A DNA stretch of 6,017 nucleotides, taken from Bacteroidales bacterium (GTDB lineage Bacteria > Bacteroidota > Bacteroidia > Bacteroidales > 4484-276). The stretch covers positions 1 through 6,017 of the forward strand of contig JAGYLT010000153.1 in NCBI GenBank assembly GCA_018400545.1, written 5' to 3'. The notes under the pieces are model-generated. The model made no database searches. It was not told the DNA's origin and saw only the letters and a list, made by a program, of their open reading frames with translations. The position numbers and the translations under genes are program-made. Below are positions 5,783 through 6,017 of this stretch, one piece after another (the first letter of the stretch is position 1; each line of letters starts with the position of its first letter).

Positions 5783-6017
5783 TTATTTCGCATACTTCCT
5801 TTTCCGAATAATCCCCAGCACAATCCCAAAAATGGCCACCAGCAACACCGGCAAAACCGTGTTCAGTATCTGCCAGTAAAGCCTTTCGTTTTCTACTTTT
5901 GTGCGGTCGAGCAGCCTCAGTTTCAAATCCCTTGAACGGATGGAGATCAGGCCTGAATCATCGGTGAGATAATTCATGGCATTCAGTATCAGTTCCTTGT
6001 TACCGAATTGCTGTCCG
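5783..6017 (-). CDS. gldG: GldG, gliding-motility ABC transporter auxiliary protein (C-terminal 77 residues; 5' end outside window)
   Basis: The frame is open through the right edge (GQQFGNKELILNAMNYLTDD...). The internal ATG at 5975-5977 is therefore not the start. The visible end has the conserved GldG tail: FGNKELILNAMNYL, DDSGLISIRSRDLKLRLLD, then a last membrane span LNTVLPVLLVAIFGIVLGII and a basic cytoplasmic end RKRKYAK before TAA. In Flavobacterium, GldG works with GldF (permease) and GldA (ATPase) in an ABC-2 type transporter needed for gliding. In non-gliding Bacteroidales the same genes are kept with an unclear role. By analogy gldF should lie just outside the window to the right. 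The downstream - strand genes (TMTC-like, DUF4340) follow after a 450-base palindrome-rich gap, so they may not share its transcript. Confidence 0.88.
   Translation of the reverse strand, partial: GQQFGNKELILNAMNYLTDDSGLISIRSRDLKLRLLDRTKVENERLYWQILNTVLPVLLVAIFGIVLGIIRKRKYAK

Overview
The window looks like chromosomal DNA from a member of the Bacteroidota, probably a Bacteroidales- or Marinilabiliales-like organism; the order is a guess. Three things point there: a C-terminal type IX secretion (T9SS) sorting domain at the left edge, the C-terminus of the gliding-motility ABC-transporter protein GldG at the right edge, and many short palindromic intergenic repeats of the kind scattered through Bacteroidota genomes.

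Layout on the + strand, 1-2140. First comes the 3' end of a secreted beta-helix/'choice-of-anchor Q' protein with a T9SS type A sorting domain (1-652). About 290 bases of AT-rich DNA with no recognisable gene follow. Next is a broken N-terminal fragment of a CoA-binding ADP-forming acyl-CoA synthetase-type gene (945-1161). It carries a frameshift and is cut off exactly where a palindromic hairpin begins. A compact hicB-hicA toxin-antitoxin operon (1455-1915) is then bracketed by two diverged copies of a direct repeat of about 120 bp (1186-1310 and 1994-2119). The repeat copies preserve a short reading frame, and most of their differences are silent in that frame.

Layout on the - strand, 6017-2141. 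Transcription runs leftward from gldG (partial, 5783-6017) across 450 bases packed with palindromes (5333-5782). It continues into a 684-residue multi-membrane-span plus TPR protein resembling TMTC-type GT-C glycosyltransferases (3278-5332), then a 355-residue DUF4340 protein (2141-3208). GldG-family and DUF4340 proteins commonly occur together with ABC-2 type transporters, so the glycosyltransferase-like gene appears to sit inside, or to have entered, a gliding/ABC transporter locus.

How the genes may work together. The right half encodes cell-envelope functions: an ABC transporter accessory protein, a membrane-anchored partner protein, and a putative glycosyltransferase facing the periplasm. 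The left half is accessory: a secreted protein, gene debris, a toxin-antitoxin module and repeats. The least explained signals are the repeat with a conserved reading frame around hicBA and the ordered set of four 7-bp-stem/3-nt-loop hairpins between gldG and the TMTC-like gene.
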